From: JAHTBL01 sp038532735
GTDB taxonomy: Bacteria; Pseudomonadota; Alphaproteobacteria; Rhodobacterales; Rhodobacteraceae
Direction: 5' to 3'
Length of the DNA: 64,000 bases
NCBI GenBank assembly: GCA_038532735.1
Contig: JBCBAC010000001.1
Span: 310,001-374,000 of the forward strand
The notes under the pieces were generated by a model that saw nothing but the letters and a program-made list of their open reading frames with translations, did no database searches and was not told where the DNA came from. Both the position numbers and the translations under genes were made by a program. Positions within the stretch are counted from its first letter, which is position 1. Each line of letters begins with the position of its first letter. Below, piece after piece: positions 9,434 to 18,283 of the stretch.

Positions 9434-10156
9434 CTAGAACGGCAGGAAGATATCGGCCACTTGCTGACCATATCTGGGTTGTTGCACGTCGGTGATCTGC
9501 CCGCGCCCGCCGTAGGAAATCCGAGCGGAGGCGATTTTGTCCGACGTAATCTCGTTCTGGCGGGAGATATCTTCCGGGCGCACAAAGCCGCTGACCAGAA
9601 GCTCGCGCAACTCGAAATTCACGCGCACCTCTTGGGAGCCTTCAATGGCCAGCACACCGTTTGGCATCACATCGACGATCGTCGCAGCGACGCGCAGGGT
9701 CAGCTTCTCGCGGCGTTTGACGGACCCGTCGCCGCCCGAACTGCTGGATGAGCTGAGGTCCACCGCACTGCCCAAAGTTGCTCCAACCGGCAGCTTGGGA
9801 TTGACCCGCTGAGGGATACCCAAGAGGTTCGGGATCTCCATCGACTCTTTGCCTTTACGGCTACGGTTTGACGAATTTGAGATCTCCGCCTTCTCGTCAA
9901 TTTCGATCACGACGGTCAGGATATCGCCCCGCTGGACCGCACGACGATCCCCCAAAAGCGATTGTCGTCCGCCATCCCAGAGGGAGGCCTGATCAAGCGG
10001 GCTTTCTTCTTCCGCGCGCATCGGAAGGCCCGGCGTCAACATCGCTAGGCTTTCGGTATTGCTTTGAACCGGGGTGAATTTTGGCGCCTGACCAATATTC
10101 TCTACCCTGTCGCATCCAGCGATCACCAGCGCGAAGATCAAAAGGTGTTTGTGCAT
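9434..10156 (-). CDS. flgH: Flagellar L-ring lipoprotein FlgH
   Basis: A 240-residue outer-membrane lipoprotein forming the L ring. The lipobox VIAGC places the lipidated cysteine at residue 15 after a short hydrophobic leader. FlgH landmarks visible are SLWDGGRQSLLGDRRAVQRGDILTV and a C-terminal block with GVLAIEGSQEVRVNFELRELLVSGFVRPEDI and SARISYGGRGQI. It begins immediately next to the flgA stop, so the two are co-translated. Confidence 0.95.
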   Translation of the reverse strand: MHKHLLIFALVIAGCDRVENIGQAPKFTPVQSNTESLAMLTPGLPMRAEEESPLDQASLWDGGRQSLLGDRRAVQRGDILTVVIEIDEKAEISNSSNRSRKGKESMEIPNLLGIPQRVNPKLPVGATLGSAVDLSSSSSSGGDGSVKRREKLTLRVAATIVDVMPNGVLAIEGSQEVRVNFELRELLVSGFVRPEDISRQNEITSDKIASARISYGGRGQITDVQQPRYGQQVADIFLPF

Positions 10157-10573
10157 TTACTGTCCAATCTCGATATGGCCGTCGCTGGTGACGGTGCCGT
10201 TAACTGTGCTGCGTGAGGAAAGATTCATGGCGCGTACGATATCGCCTGCCGCGCCTCGCTCTAATGCGCGGCCATCGGTCGAAATCTTCAGACCGCTGCG
10301 ATGAAAGATCAGCGTGACGGGCTGGTTCCGCTCGACCAAGGCGGGGGCTGCCAGATCGTCGGCAAGAATGGGGCGACCAGCGTATAGCACGACCCGCGCC
10401 TCTCGCCCGATGGCGTGTGAAAGGTCGCTGATTGTACCGGGCAACGCACCGTCTTTCAGCACGACATCTTCTGCGGTGATCACTGATTGGCTGCGCACCG
10501 TGCGCGCTGCAAAGACCGTCTCCGCAAGCACGGGTGTCGCCATCAGGCAAAAGAGGGCGATGAGACACTTCAT
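10157..10573 (-). CDS. flgA: Flagellar P-ring assembly chaperone FlgA
   Basis: A 138-residue periplasmic protein with a signal peptide (about 1-17, cleavage near VLA-ET) and a C-terminal SAF domain. It contains the FlgA pattern ITAEDVV, AIGREARVVLYAGRPI and MNLSSRSTVNGTV. FlgA helps FlgI assemble into the P ring. At 138 residues it is the short form, lacking the N-terminal domain of enterobacterial FlgA. flgI is not in this window. The start overlaps the flgG stop by four bases. Confidence 0.92.
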   Translation of the reverse strand: MKCLIALFCLMATPVLAETVFAARTVRSQSVITAEDVVLKDGALPGTISDLSHAIGREARVVLYAGRPILADDLAAPALVERNQPVTLIFHRSGLKISTDGRALERGAAGDIVRAMNLSSRSTVNGTVTSDGHIEIGQ

Positions 10574-11355
10574 CGGATCTGCGTCGTTGCCGACAGCATC
10601 TGGTCAGCGGCCGTGATGACTTTGGCGTTCAATTCGTAGCCGCGCTGCGCCTCGATCAGATCGGTCACCTCTTTGACCGCATCGACAGAGCTGTCCTCAA
10701 GGTAGCCTTGCCGGACGATGCCCAAGCCTTCCTCACCTGGAGTGCCAACAGTCGCAGGGCCAGAAGCTGATGTTTCTAGAAAGAGGTTGCTGCCCATTGC
10801 CTCAAGCCCTTTGGGATTGGCGAACCCTGCGAGGGTGAATTGGCCCAAAAGCTCAGCCTCAACGCGGTCGTTGAAATAGGCGTAAACCTCGCCATCCGCG
10901 TTAATCGAGATGCTGCGGGCATCGTTTGGAACCGTAATCTCCGGTACGACGGGATGGCCATCTGACGTAACGATCAATCCATCGGCAGAGCGTTTCAACG
11001 CGCCGTCGCGGGTATATCCGGACAGACCAGAAGGTAGCGTTACCTCCAGATAGCCTTGCCCCTCAATCGCGATATCCAGATCACCGTTCGACACAGACAA
11101 TGCCCCTTGCGCGAGATTTACGGACACAGCCGTGGGTCGGACGCCGAGGCCAAGTTGAACGCCAGCCGGCAGCACCGACCCGCTGGAAGAACTGATCGTT
11201 CCGGCGCGGCTTTGCTGCTGGTAATGCAAGTCCGCGAACTCAGCGCGGCGAGCGTTATACCCGGTCGTGTTCATGTTCGCGAGGTTGTTGGAAATCACCT
11301 CGACCCGCATTTGTTGAGCGGTCATGCCTGTGGCTGCAATTTTCAGGGCGCGCAT
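10570..11355 (-). CDS. flgG: Flagellar distal rod protein FlgG
   Basis: A 261-residue rod protein of normal length. The N-terminal rod signature VISNNLANMNTTGYNARRAEF (about residues 20-40) and the C-terminal motif ANVITAADQML-like helix define the family; the LAQGALSVSNGDLDIAIEGQGYLEV block is the FlgG/FlgF core. FlgG polymerises to form the distal rod through the outer rings. It follows flgF after 11 bases and overlaps flgA by four. Confidence 0.95.
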   Translation of the reverse strand: MRALKIAATGMTAQQMRVEVISNNLANMNTTGYNARRAEFADLHYQQQSRAGTISSSSGSVLPAGVQLGLGVRPTAVSVNLAQGALSVSNGDLDIAIEGQGYLEVTLPSGLSGYTRDGALKRSADGLIVTSDGHPVVPEITVPNDARSISINADGEVYAYFNDRVEAELLGQFTLAGFANPKGLEAMGSNLFLETSASGPATVGTPGEEGLGIVRQGYLEDSSVDAVKEVTDLIEAQRGYELNAKVITAADQMLSATTQIR

Positions 11356-11366
11356 GGCGGCACCTC

Positions 11367-12077
11367 CTATCGGCCTACGAGTTTCTGGACGGAGCGGAGA
11401 CGCTCATCCTCTTTCTCAAGAAATTTCTGGCCCAGCTCGTAGGAGCGCTGAACCTCGATCATGCGGGCGATTTCTGTGACGGGATCGACGTTGGATCCTT
11501 CCAAGAACCCCTGCAGCATGGTGCCGCCAATCAGCGGCTCAGTGCCGGTTGTGGCCTCGAACATCGTGCTTCCGACACGCTGCAACCCCGCTGGATCAGC
11601 GGTGAAAAGACCAAGCTGCGACATGGGCTCCCCATCGGCGCTCATCGTGCCATCGGCTGCAATACTGATACTCGCCGCGCCGGGCGGGACGAAAACAGGG
11701 GCGCCGCCGGCATCGAGAACGCGAAATCCTTCGGGCGTTACCAAATCGCCTTCGCCATTGGACATGAAATGCCCAGCGCGGGTCAGTCGCTCCCCCTCGG
11801 GTGTTTCGACCATGAAGTAACCATCGCCTTCGATGGCCAGATCAAGTGGACCGCCCGTTTTCTCAAACCCACCTTGTCGGGTGTCGATATAGTGACCACC
11901 CGCTTGAGCCATCGAAAGGGACGGAACCTCGCCGAGGTCTGTCACATGTTCCGAAAACACAACGCCCTCGCGTCGAAAGCCTGTAGTAGATGCGTTGGCG
12001 ATGTTGTTGGCCACCGATTGCATTTCGCGCATCAGTCCGGATTGCCGGGTCAGGGTTGTGTAGCTTGCGTTCTCCAT
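11367..12077 (-). CDS. flgF: Flagellar proximal rod protein FlgF
   Basis: A 236-residue rod protein with the N-terminal signature VANNIANASTTGFRREGV and the core motif GGPLDLAIEGDGYFMVETPEGERLTRAGHF. The C-terminal helix contains IEVQRSYELGQKFLEKEDERL. FlgF is distinguished from FlgG by length and by position just upstream of flgG in the operon. It lies four bases after fliQ. Confidence 0.94.
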   Translation of the reverse strand: MENASYTTLTRQSGLMREMQSVANNIANASTTGFRREGVVFSEHVTDLGEVPSLSMAQAGGHYIDTRQGGFEKTGGPLDLAIEGDGYFMVETPEGERLTRAGHFMSNGEGDLVTPEGFRVLDAGGAPVFVPPGAASISIAADGTMSADGEPMSQLGLFTADPAGLQRVGSTMFEATTGTEPLIGGTMLQGFLEGSNVDPVTEIARMIEVQRSYELGQKFLEKEDERLRSVQKLVGR

Positions 12078-12080
12078 TCC

Positions 12081-12347
12081 CTAGACCCCCGCAATCAGTG
12101 GAACCAACTGGTTCTGAAAGAAGGAGACCAAGGTCTCCGACATGAAACCCATCGTCATCCAGAAGACAATCACGATCGCCCCAAGTTTGGGCACGAAGGT
12201 CAGCGTCATTTCCTGAACAGAGGTTAGCGCCTGAAAGAGGCCCACAAACAAACCAGTCACGAGTGCGACCGTCAGGATCGGGATCGACACGATCACCGAT
12301 ATCCAAAGCGCTTGCCTCAGTGTGTCGTAGAACAGCACATCATCCAT
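12081..12347 (-). CDS. fliQ: Flagellar biosynthetic protein FliQ
   Basis: An 88-residue export-gate subunit with two membrane hairpin segments (about 14-38 and 52-77). The family pattern ALTSVQEMTLTFVPKL is clear. In the gate complex about four copies of FliQ wrap around FliP and FliR. It is unusually embedded among rod genes, between fliE and flgF, as is common in roseobacter flagellar clusters. Confidence 0.95.
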   Translation of the reverse strand: MDDVLFYDTLRQALWISVIVSIPILTVALVTGLFVGLFQALTSVQEMTLTFVPKLGAIVIVFWMTMGFMSETLVSFFQNQLVPLIAGV

Positions 12348-12350
12348 GGC

Positions 12351-12632
12351 CTACACCGGCATCCGGAGGATTTCCTGATAGGCTTCGACCACCTTGTTGC
12401 GCACGGTCACCGCCGTCTCGACCGCCAGTTCGGTCTGGGCCAGAGCCTCCACCAGTGCATGAGGATCTGCGCCCCCTGTCATTGCGGCTTTCGCGGTTGC
12501 TTCGCCTTCTTGCAGGGTTGCGGCGAAAGACTTCGCTGCGTCTTTCAGCGCGCCACCAGCGTCACCTTGAGGCGTCAGCGCGGGCTTCGTTGCAGCATAG
12601 CCTTGCGCCGCAAATGAGGATCGGATGTCCAT
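12351..12632 (-). CDS. fliE: Flagellar hook-basal body adaptor FliE
   Basis: A 93-residue protein with the FliE C-terminal pattern ALAQTELAVETAVTVRNKVVEAYQEILRMPV. FliE joins the MS ring and export gate to the proximal rod. The N-terminal half is alanine-rich and helical. It is three bases upstream of fliQ and eleven bases after flgC. Confidence 0.94.
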   Translation of the reverse strand: MDIRSSFAAQGYAATKPALTPQGDAGGALKDAAKSFAATLQEGEATAKAAMTGGADPHALVEALAQTELAVETAVTVRNKVVEAYQEILRMPV

Positions 12633-12643
12633 TCTGGTCTCCT

Positions 12644-13036
12644 TTATTTGCGCAGCAGTTCAAGCAGTTTCGACGACATTTTCCGTGTCTGCTCGAACAT
12701 CTTGAGGTTCGCCTCGTAGCTGCGTTGCGCCTCGCGGGCGTCTGCAATTTCGACCACCAGATCGACATTCGATCCATCATAGTAGCCGTCTTCATTCGAC
12801 ATAGGGTGGGCGGGGTCGAAGATCCGGGTCAGCTCTGTCCGGTCCAACGATATGCCAGCCGAACGCACTTCCCCGGTCTTCGCCCCGTCTTTCGTCACCT
12901 GCTCGAAATTCATGATTTTACGGCGGTAGCCGGGCGTATCCGTGTTTGCGATGTTTTCGGAAACGTGGCGCAAACGCGTGGATTGTGCGCGCATCCCGCT
13001 GACTGCTGTTTGCAGGGAGTTTGAGAAGTCACTCAT
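12644..13036 (-). CDS. flgC: Flagellar proximal rod protein FlgC
   Basis: A 130-residue rod protein. The N-terminal signature VSENIANTDTPGYRRKIM and the C-terminal NVDLVVEIADAREAQRSYEANLKMFEQTRKMSSKLLELL match FlgC at its usual length. It forms the proximal rod with FlgB and FlgF. Twelve bases separate it from flgB upstream. Confidence 0.95.
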   Translation of the reverse strand: MSDFSNSLQTAVSGMRAQSTRLRHVSENIANTDTPGYRRKIMNFEQVTKDGAKTGEVRSAGISLDRTELTRIFDPAHPMSNEDGYYDGSNVDLVVEIADAREAQRSYEANLKMFEQTRKMSSKLLELLRK

Positions 13037-13048
13037 ACCATACGCCCC

Positions 13049-13432
13049 TTACCGCCGCCCAAGGCTCGCGCGCAGAATGTCGAGCGATGACTTGTAGATT
13101 GTCATCGCCCGGCTGTGCTGCCGTTCGGCCTCAATTGATTTGAACATTTCGCTCTCAAGCGAGACGGAGTTGCCGTTGGGCGAAAGCCCTGACTGATCGC
13201 CAAGAATGATTGACGCGGCTGTCGTACGGGATCCCGGATCGAAATGCGTGCCGCGCGTCGATTTCATCGCATTGCGCAGATCATCGGCAGGCACTTCAAA
13301 CGCTGTCAGGTCCTTGGTGCGATACCCGGGCGTATCGGCATTTGCGATGTTTTCCGCAACGACCGACTGGCGCTGTGCCGCGTGGCGCGCCATCGCTCCG
13401 GCAGAGCGGAAAATCTCAAGATTATTAAACAT
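13049..13432 (-). CDS. flgB: Flagellar proximal rod protein FlgB
   Basis: A 127-residue rod protein with the signature VAENIANADTPGYRTKDL and the C-terminal block SVSLESEMFKSIEAERQHSRAMTIYKSSLDILR. It is the first gene of the nine-gene minus-strand operon flgB-flgC-fliE-fliQ-flgF-flgG-flgA-flgH-fliL. GAGGGAGAAG just upstream of its ATG is a strong ribosome binding site. Its promoter must lie in the 85 bases shared with the divergent fliI. Confidence 0.95.
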   Translation of the reverse strand: MFNNLEIFRSAGAMARHAAQRQSVVAENIANADTPGYRTKDLTAFEVPADDLRNAMKSTRGTHFDPGSRTTAASIILGDQSGLSPNGNSVSLESEMFKSIEAERQHSRAMTIYKSSLDILRASLGRR

Positions 13433-13517
13433 CGGGGCTTCTCCCTCGAACTATCTCAACCAAGGCTTAACCCTGATTCCTTTAGAAAGGGTTTCAGCGG
13501 ACCAAAGGAGTTTCGTT

Positions 13518-14864
13518 GTGACCCATCCTGATCTCAGTTGCCTGTCCCAACAGCTCTCCCGATCTGTGCCGTCACGGCGCATCGGACGCGTTGAACATGT
13601 TGAAAAGGGCCTGCTGCGCGTCTCTGGTTTGAATGATGTCGCAGCCCTGGGCGATCGGCTTGATGTCCGTGGCCCGTCGCTCGCCGCGATCGGTGGGGAG
13701 GTGATCAGCCTTGCGGAAGATACATTGACCATGCTGCCCGAGGGTCCACTGAGTGGTGTTGTCTCAGGTATGCAGGTCCGCCATCTGAGCCCATTACAGA
13801 TCGCGCCCCATCAAAGCTGGATTGGCCGGGTGATTGACCCGAATGGGCGGCCGCTCGATGGCCATGCTTTGATGCCTGGCGCAGAAGTACGCCCAATCCA
13901 CGCGGCGCCACCGGCACCCGCGACACGGAGTGGTTTTGGCAAACGTCTCGAAACTGGAATGGCCGCTTTCAATACGTTCCTTCCGATTGTCGAAGGACAG
14001 AGGATTGGCCTTTTCGCGGGCTCTGGTGTCGGAAAATCCTCCCTTTTGGGAGATCTTGCGAAAGGTCTGGAAAGCGATTTGTGTGTGATTGCCCTGATCG
14101 GAGAGCGCGGGCGTGAGTTGCGTGATTTCGTTGATAGGGTCTTGGGACCCGAAGGTATGTCGCGTGCGATTATTGTTGCCGCGACCTCTGACAGTTCACC
14201 GTTGTTGCGCCGTCAATGCGCATGGACAGCCATGGCCATAGCAGAGTTTTTTCGCGATCAGGGCCAGCATGTTTTGTTTCTTGCAGATAGCTTGACCCGA
14301 TTTGCCGAAGCCCATCGGGAAATTGCGTTGGCCTCTGGGGAGCCGGCAAGCCTGCGCGGCTATCCACCATCGACCGCGCATATGTTGATGTCGCTTTGTG
14401 AGCGGTTGGGGCCGGGTGGGATAGACGAAGGGCATATCACCGCCGTCCTGTCGGTGCTTGTTGCAGGCTCCGATATGGATGAGCCCATTGCAGATATCGT
14501 GCGTGGTGTTCTGGATGGCCATATCGTTCTGGATCGCAAGATCGCAGAGCGTGGAAGGTTTCCTGCGATTGATCTGCTGCGATCCGTTTCACGCAGCTTA
14601 CCTGATGCCGCGACCCCGGCTGAAAACGCATCTCTCTCTCGGGGCCGCGCCCTGGCGGGCGCCTATGCTTCGGCAGAGATGATGGTTCAAGCGGGTCTCT
14701 ATGTGCCGGGGGCGGATCCGCTTGTTGATGCGGCCGTCGAAAGCCATCAATCGTTAGATACCTTGATGAGTATGCGTGGCACGATGCCGGACAGCTTCGA
14801 AGCGTTAAGGTATGCCATAGGCGAAGAGACGGACATAGCGGTGCCAGATGTTCCGCAACTCTAG
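13518..14864 (+). CDS. fliI: Flagellum-specific ATPase FliI
   Basis: A 448-residue F1-like ATPase that energises flagellar export. The Walker A motif AGSGVGKS is at residues 167-174 (Lys173), followed by GERGRELRDF and the DSLTRFAEAHREIALASGEP block characteristic of FliI. The frame is open much further upstream to 13206, but that would overlap flgB; GTG at 13518, with AAAGGAG at 13504-13510 and seven bases of spacing, gives the normal length. It is divergent from flgB and convergent with the DUF1217 gene. Confidence 0.94.
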   Translation: MTHPDLSCLSQQLSRSVPSRRIGRVEHVEKGLLRVSGLNDVAALGDRLDVRGPSLAAIGGEVISLAEDTLTMLPEGPLSGVVSGMQVRHLSPLQIAPHQSWIGRVIDPNGRPLDGHALMPGAEVRPIHAAPPAPATRSGFGKRLETGMAAFNTFLPIVEGQRIGLFAGSGVGKSSLLGDLAKGLESDLCVIALIGERGRELRDFVDRVLGPEGMSRAIIVAATSDSSPLLRRQCAWTAMAIAEFFRDQGQHVLFLADSLTRFAEAHREIALASGEPASLRGYPPSTAHMLMSLCERLGPGGIDEGHITAVLSVLVAGSDMDEPIADIVRGVLDGHIVLDRKIAERGRFPAIDLLRSVSRSLPDAATPAENASLSRGRALAGAYASAEMMVQAGLYVPGADPLVDAAVESHQSLDTLMSMRGTMPDSFEALRYAIGEETDIAVPDVPQL

Positions 14865-14924
14865 AGGCATTCATTTGATGCATACTTAGAGCGTCAGGTG
14901 GTCACCCATCAGGTTGATTTGGTT

Positions 14925-15719
14925 TTACAGGTTATTCAACAAAGTCAGCGCAATTGAGGCAGATGATTGCACCGATTGGCTCTGCGCCAACTGGCTCCGC
15001 AGCAAAAAGGTCTGCACAAGGTCATCGCGGTCATCTTGTGATGCGAAGATCGCAGGATCGCTTGAACCGAAGATCCGCTCTGCGCTGTCTTTGAACAATC
15101 CGAGCTGCTGATCGAGGTCAAGTTGCCCTGCCGCTGTTGGCAGATTCAGTGCAGTTTCAAAAACCTCGCGAAGCGGTGGGTTCCCCATGATCGAAAACCA
15201 CTTCGTATTTTCGCTGGTGGGCTTCTCCACGATATCTGTGAGATCTCGCTCAAGGTTCAATGCAAGACGGAGAGTGTCATCCTGCTGCCCAACGGCGACC
15301 TCAAACTGACGTGAATGGTATTGATCGATAATTGTATCCGCAAAACCGTCTGCCTGACTAAGCGGGATCGCATTGTCGCCAAAACCAAACGCCTCCGCCA
15401 TCGCAAGATAGCGTTTGTCGGCCAGTTTGTTCCCCAAGGCTTCGGGATCTAAAGATCCCTCTTCGAGGATCTTTTGAATAAAATACTTGTTCCCGATATC
15501 CGCTTCCAGACCGAATGCACCCAAAGCAACGCTCAGCAAGCGCCGATCCGCCACCAAGTCTTTGGCACTGCTCACGTCACCAATCTTTTCCTCAAAGTAG
15601 TCGACGTCACGCTTCACAGCAGGACTGTTCTCAAACGCAGTGCGCTGCGTGTCCATCGTGCGGTTGAGGAAGTTCCAACCCGCGAGGCCGGACAGAGGAA
15701 TAATAGGCTGAAAGCTCAT
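14925..15719 (-). CDS. DUF1217 domain protein of the flagellar cluster
   Basis: A 264-residue helical protein without signal peptide. Its pattern (PLSGLAGWNFLNRTMDTQRTAF near the N terminus, KDLVADRRLLSVALGAFGLEADIGNKYFI in the middle, then repeated LADKRYLAMAEAFGFG) matches DUF1217, found only in alphaproteobacterial flagellar loci. It overlaps flbT by four bases, so it is co-translated with the flagellin regulators. The molecular role is unknown; a late filament or hook-filament junction function would fit the neighbours. Confidence 0.8.
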   Translation of the reverse strand: MSFQPIIPLSGLAGWNFLNRTMDTQRTAFENSPAVKRDVDYFEEKIGDVSSAKDLVADRRLLSVALGAFGLEADIGNKYFIQKILEEGSLDPEALGNKLADKRYLAMAEAFGFGDNAIPLSQADGFADTIIDQYHSRQFEVAVGQQDDTLRLALNLERDLTDIVEKPTSENTKWFSIMGNPPLREVFETALNLPTAAGQLDLDQQLGLFKDSAERIFGSSDPAIFASQDDRDDLVQTFLLRSQLAQSQSVQSSASIALTLLNNL

Positions 15720-16120
15720 GCGAAGGAGGCTGAGAGAAGCCGATCCTCTCGCGGTAACAAACTGCGCAGAGCCTTCAGAGCTTTGTAATAGTCATCGTCC
15801 AGAACGGCATCTGTCGCCAAAGTCATACAGCTGCGGCTATCATGGTCGGTGAGGGCAAGGCTTAACTGTTCGATCCCCCGGAGAAGTTGATGCTTGGCGT
15901 CCGCTGGATCGGCGTCGCCGGACAGGACCAATTGGGCGATGTAGCACACCCGACGCACAGGCGTTTTCGCATCCTCTGGATGGATCGCGTCGCGCAGCCT
16001 CAGGATGTTGGCATTAGGCGTCATAACCGCCAATCTGCTGCGGCGGTCACCATTTTCGACGACAGCGCCATTGATAAGGACCCGTTCACGTGGGCCAAGT
16101 TTCAAAACCAGTCCGGCCAT
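15716..16120 (-). CDS. flbT: Flagellin mRNA regulator FlbT
   Basis: A 134-residue protein with the FlbT pattern MAGLVLKLGPRERVLINGAVVENGDRRSRLAV and a C-terminal helical part. In Caulobacter FlbT binds the 5' untranslated region of flagellin mRNA and limits its translation until hook assembly is complete. It starts one base after flaF ends and lies downstream of the flagellin gene, the usual alphaproteobacterial arrangement. Its likely target is the structured flagellin leader near 18077-18200. Confidence 0.93.
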   Translation of the reverse strand: MAGLVLKLGPRERVLINGAVVENGDRRSRLAVMTPNANILRLRDAIHPEDAKTPVRRVCYIAQLVLSGDADPADAKHQLLRGIEQLSLALTDHDSRSCMTLATDAVLDDDYYKALKALRSLLPREDRLLSASFA

Positions 16121-16121
16121 A

Positions 16122-16493
16122 TCAAATTCCTTTTGGCTTGAGGCCGCGCAGAATGGCGCTGTTGATGTCGATCAGAACCTCGACATCGCCCTTCTTCTGC
16201 AAAACCTTGCTGGTATGTTGAGCGACAAACTCGGCCAGGTAAAAGATCTGTGCGCGCACATTCTGGGGAAGTTGATTGTTGTCGTCAGATACGTCGGCAG
16301 CCAGAAGAGCCCAAAGGCGCCGGTTGTCATGAAGGGCGCGCACCAGACCCGCGAAAGACTTTGCGGCGCTGGTTGTGCTGGCCTTTAACCGACCTGTGAT
16401 TTTGGCAATTGCGTCGTATTCTGTGCCGCGTGGTGTGCGGACGGAGGTAGCTGTCGCAGCATACGCTGACTGTGCCATTTGTGGTGCTGTCAC
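16122..16493 (-). CDS. flaF: Flagellin synthesis regulator FlaF
   Basis: A protein of about 123 residues with the FlaF pattern AQSAYAATATSVRTPRGTEYDAIAKITGRL and a helical C terminus containing NNQLPQNVRAQIFYLAEFVAQHTSKVL. FlaF promotes flagellin synthesis or secretion and opposes FlbT in Caulobacter. Three starts are possible: TTG 16517, GTG 16493 and ATG 16478. I prefer GTG 16493 because GGAAGGA lies seven to eight bases upstream. It sits between the flagellin terminator and flbT. Confidence 0.88.
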   Translation of the reverse strand: MTAPQMAQSAYAATATSVRTPRGTEYDAIAKITGRLKASTTSAAKSFAGLVRALHDNRRLWALLAADVSDDNNQLPQNVRAQIFYLAEFVAQHTSKVLQKKGDVEVLIDINSAILRGLKPKGI

Positions 16494-16550
16494 GGGGGAA
16501 TCCTTCCCTAAAGCCAATGCTTAGAATCTTGGAAATCTTGAAAGAGCGAC

Positions 16551-16572
16551 GGGGCCAGACCTATCTGGCCCC
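16551..16572 (-). terminator. Terminator-like hairpin after flagellin
   Basis: A perfect nine-base-pair stem (GGGGCCAGA / TCTGGCCCC) with a four-base loop lies ten bases past the flagellin stop on the minus strand. The following bases are pyrimidine-rich rather than a clean T run, so it may slow or partly terminate transcription and stabilise the abundant flagellin mRNA. Confidence 0.7.
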
Positions 16573-16582
16573 GCGCGTGATC

Positions 16583-18076
16583 TTACCGGAAGAGCGAAAG
16601 GATGGACTGCGGCGCCTGGTTCGCAATCGACAAGGATTGCGTGCCCAGCTGCTGCTGCACTTGAAGCGCCTGCAGGCGCGCCGAGGTTTCTTCCATATCC
16701 GCATCAACCAGCGTGCCGATCCCGGTCTTGAGGGAGTCCGTCAGCTTGCTGATAAAGTCAGCTTGGGTTTCGATCCTGCCTTGTGCCGAGCCGAAAGAAG
16801 CCGAACTGTCGATCGAGTTCTGGATCAGGTTTTCGATGTTGGCTAAAGCCGAGTCCGCCCCGGCGTTGGATGTGACATCGATCTTGTCGAGGCCGAACAA
16901 ACCGCCAGATGCGGTGCCGCCAGACTGACCGACGAGCGCAATGTTTTTTGCGGAGCCGGTGTCATTGTCCACCTTGATCATCCAGGCCCCAGAGTCATTC
17001 TGCGCAACCTTGGTTGTCACGCCCTCGATTCCCGCGCCGTCAATTGCCGTTTTCAGGCCCTTGGCGACATCTTCAAAGGTCTCGCCTTGACCAGCGACAT
17101 ATTGGAAGGTCTGCGAGCCGACCGTCATCTTGTAGCCATCCCCTGCATTCACATTCGCAGAGGTGGAGAATGTCACATTCTCAGCACGCTCGGCGATGGT
17201 CCCGCCAGTGACAGTTGCGTCACCTGCGCCTGTCCCGTCGACCGACAGTGTTGCTGTCACATCGACCGTTTCAAAAGCGCGGGTCGAGTTCACGGAAATC
17301 GCCGCACCGGTTGCCGATGCATTGATCCCTTCAAGGCCAAGCGCATTAATGCGGCCTGCGATTGTTGCAGCTGCAGCGTCCTGATCGCCCGAAAGCTCAC
17401 CCGCCTCGATCACAAGCGACGTGCCTGCAATGTTGAAGGTAAGACCCTCATGGCTGTAGTCTGCATCGGTTGCCATCGTGATCGTCGCGGTATTGGCGGC
17501 GTTCGTCGCTTGTGCGGCACTTCGCGTTCCGTTCGAATCAAGCGGTCCACCAGAGCCATATTCGCCCAATGACGTCGTCATGTCCTGGCGCTGCATGGTA
17601 ATGTTCTGCGCTTCGACACTGCCATCGCCGCTGCGATCGAGCGACGAAAGGATGTTCACGTCTTCCGTGCCCTTGAGCATGTTCAAACCGTTGAACTGTG
17701 CTGCATTGACGACCGAGTTGATCTGGTTGCGCAGCGCCGTGATATCGGTCTGGATCTTTTCACGATCCACGTTTTCTTCCTGCGCGGCGACAACCTTCCC
17801 TTTGATTTGCGTCAGCAGGTCGGTCACGGTTTCGGAACCTTCGCGCGCCACCGCGACGGTCGATTCACCTAATGACAGGCTTTCCGAGATCGCTTTAAAA
17901 CCGCTCACATCGGATTCCATAACCTTGGAGATGGCCCAAACCGCAGCGTTGTCCTTTGCGGATGCGACGGATTTACCAGTCGAAATTTCGTTTTGGGTTT
18001 TGGCCAGGTTCGTGTTGATCGATTTCAACGTCTGAAGCGCGACCATCGCACTGTTGTTCGTCAGAATACTAGACAT
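16583..18076 (-). CDS. fliC: Flagellin
   Basis: A 497-residue filament protein. The N-terminal D0/D1 part (MSSILTNNSAMVALQTLKSINTNL..., to about residue 170) and the C-terminal helix ending QQQLGTQSLSIANQAPQSILSLFR are textbook flagellin. The centre (about 180-400) is an alanine/threonine/glycine-rich surface domain, making the protein much longer than the roughly 270-residue Caulobacter flagellins. It has no cysteine. Expression is probably controlled by FlaF and FlbT encoded just downstream, and export by the FlgN-like or other chaperones nearby. Confidence 0.95.
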   Translation of the reverse strand: MSSILTNNSAMVALQTLKSINTNLAKTQNEISTGKSVASAKDNAAVWAISKVMESDVSGFKAISESLSLGESTVAVAREGSETVTDLLTQIKGKVVAAQEENVDREKIQTDITALRNQINSVVNAAQFNGLNMLKGTEDVNILSSLDRSGDGSVEAQNITMQRQDMTTSLGEYGSGGPLDSNGTRSAAQATNAANTATITMATDADYSHEGLTFNIAGTSLVIEAGELSGDQDAAAATIAGRINALGLEGINASATGAAISVNSTRAFETVDVTATLSVDGTGAGDATVTGGTIAERAENVTFSTSANVNAGDGYKMTVGSQTFQYVAGQGETFEDVAKGLKTAIDGAGIEGVTTKVAQNDSGAWMIKVDNDTGSAKNIALVGQSGGTASGGLFGLDKIDVTSNAGADSALANIENLIQNSIDSSASFGSAQGRIETQADFISKLTDSLKTGIGTLVDADMEETSARLQALQVQQQLGTQSLSIANQAPQSILSLFR

Positions 18077-18283
18077 AGGCGTCTATCCTTATGCTCTGGA
18101 CGCTTTTGCGCCCGTTTCAAGAACCGGCGCGAAGCCGGAGGTCTGTCGTTCTGACACTCGATTTGTCCCGCTCAGCGGGGCACAGCATCCGTTTTGGCTG
18201 CGGGATCACTATGAAAGGGAAAGTCCTAATAGAACTCTAAGCAAGCTTCTGAACTTACTTAGGATTTTATTCGAAATCGCGGC
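18077..18283 (-). promoter_or_regulatory. Structured flagellin leader and promoter region
   Basis: The 207 bases upstream of the flagellin start contain two GC-rich hairpins, CCGGC-GCGAA-GCCGG near 18125-18139 and CCCGCT-C-AGCGGG near 18168-18180, then an AT-rich block further upstream. This is the layout expected for a long 5' untranslated leader that FlbT could bind. I could not identify a convincing sigma-28 or sigma-54 promoter by eye. Confidence 0.5.

Noticed and set aside
13206..13517. Longer FliI starting at 13206
   Set aside because: It would overlap flgB by more than 200 bases; GTG 13518 has a good ribosome binding site and gives the family length.
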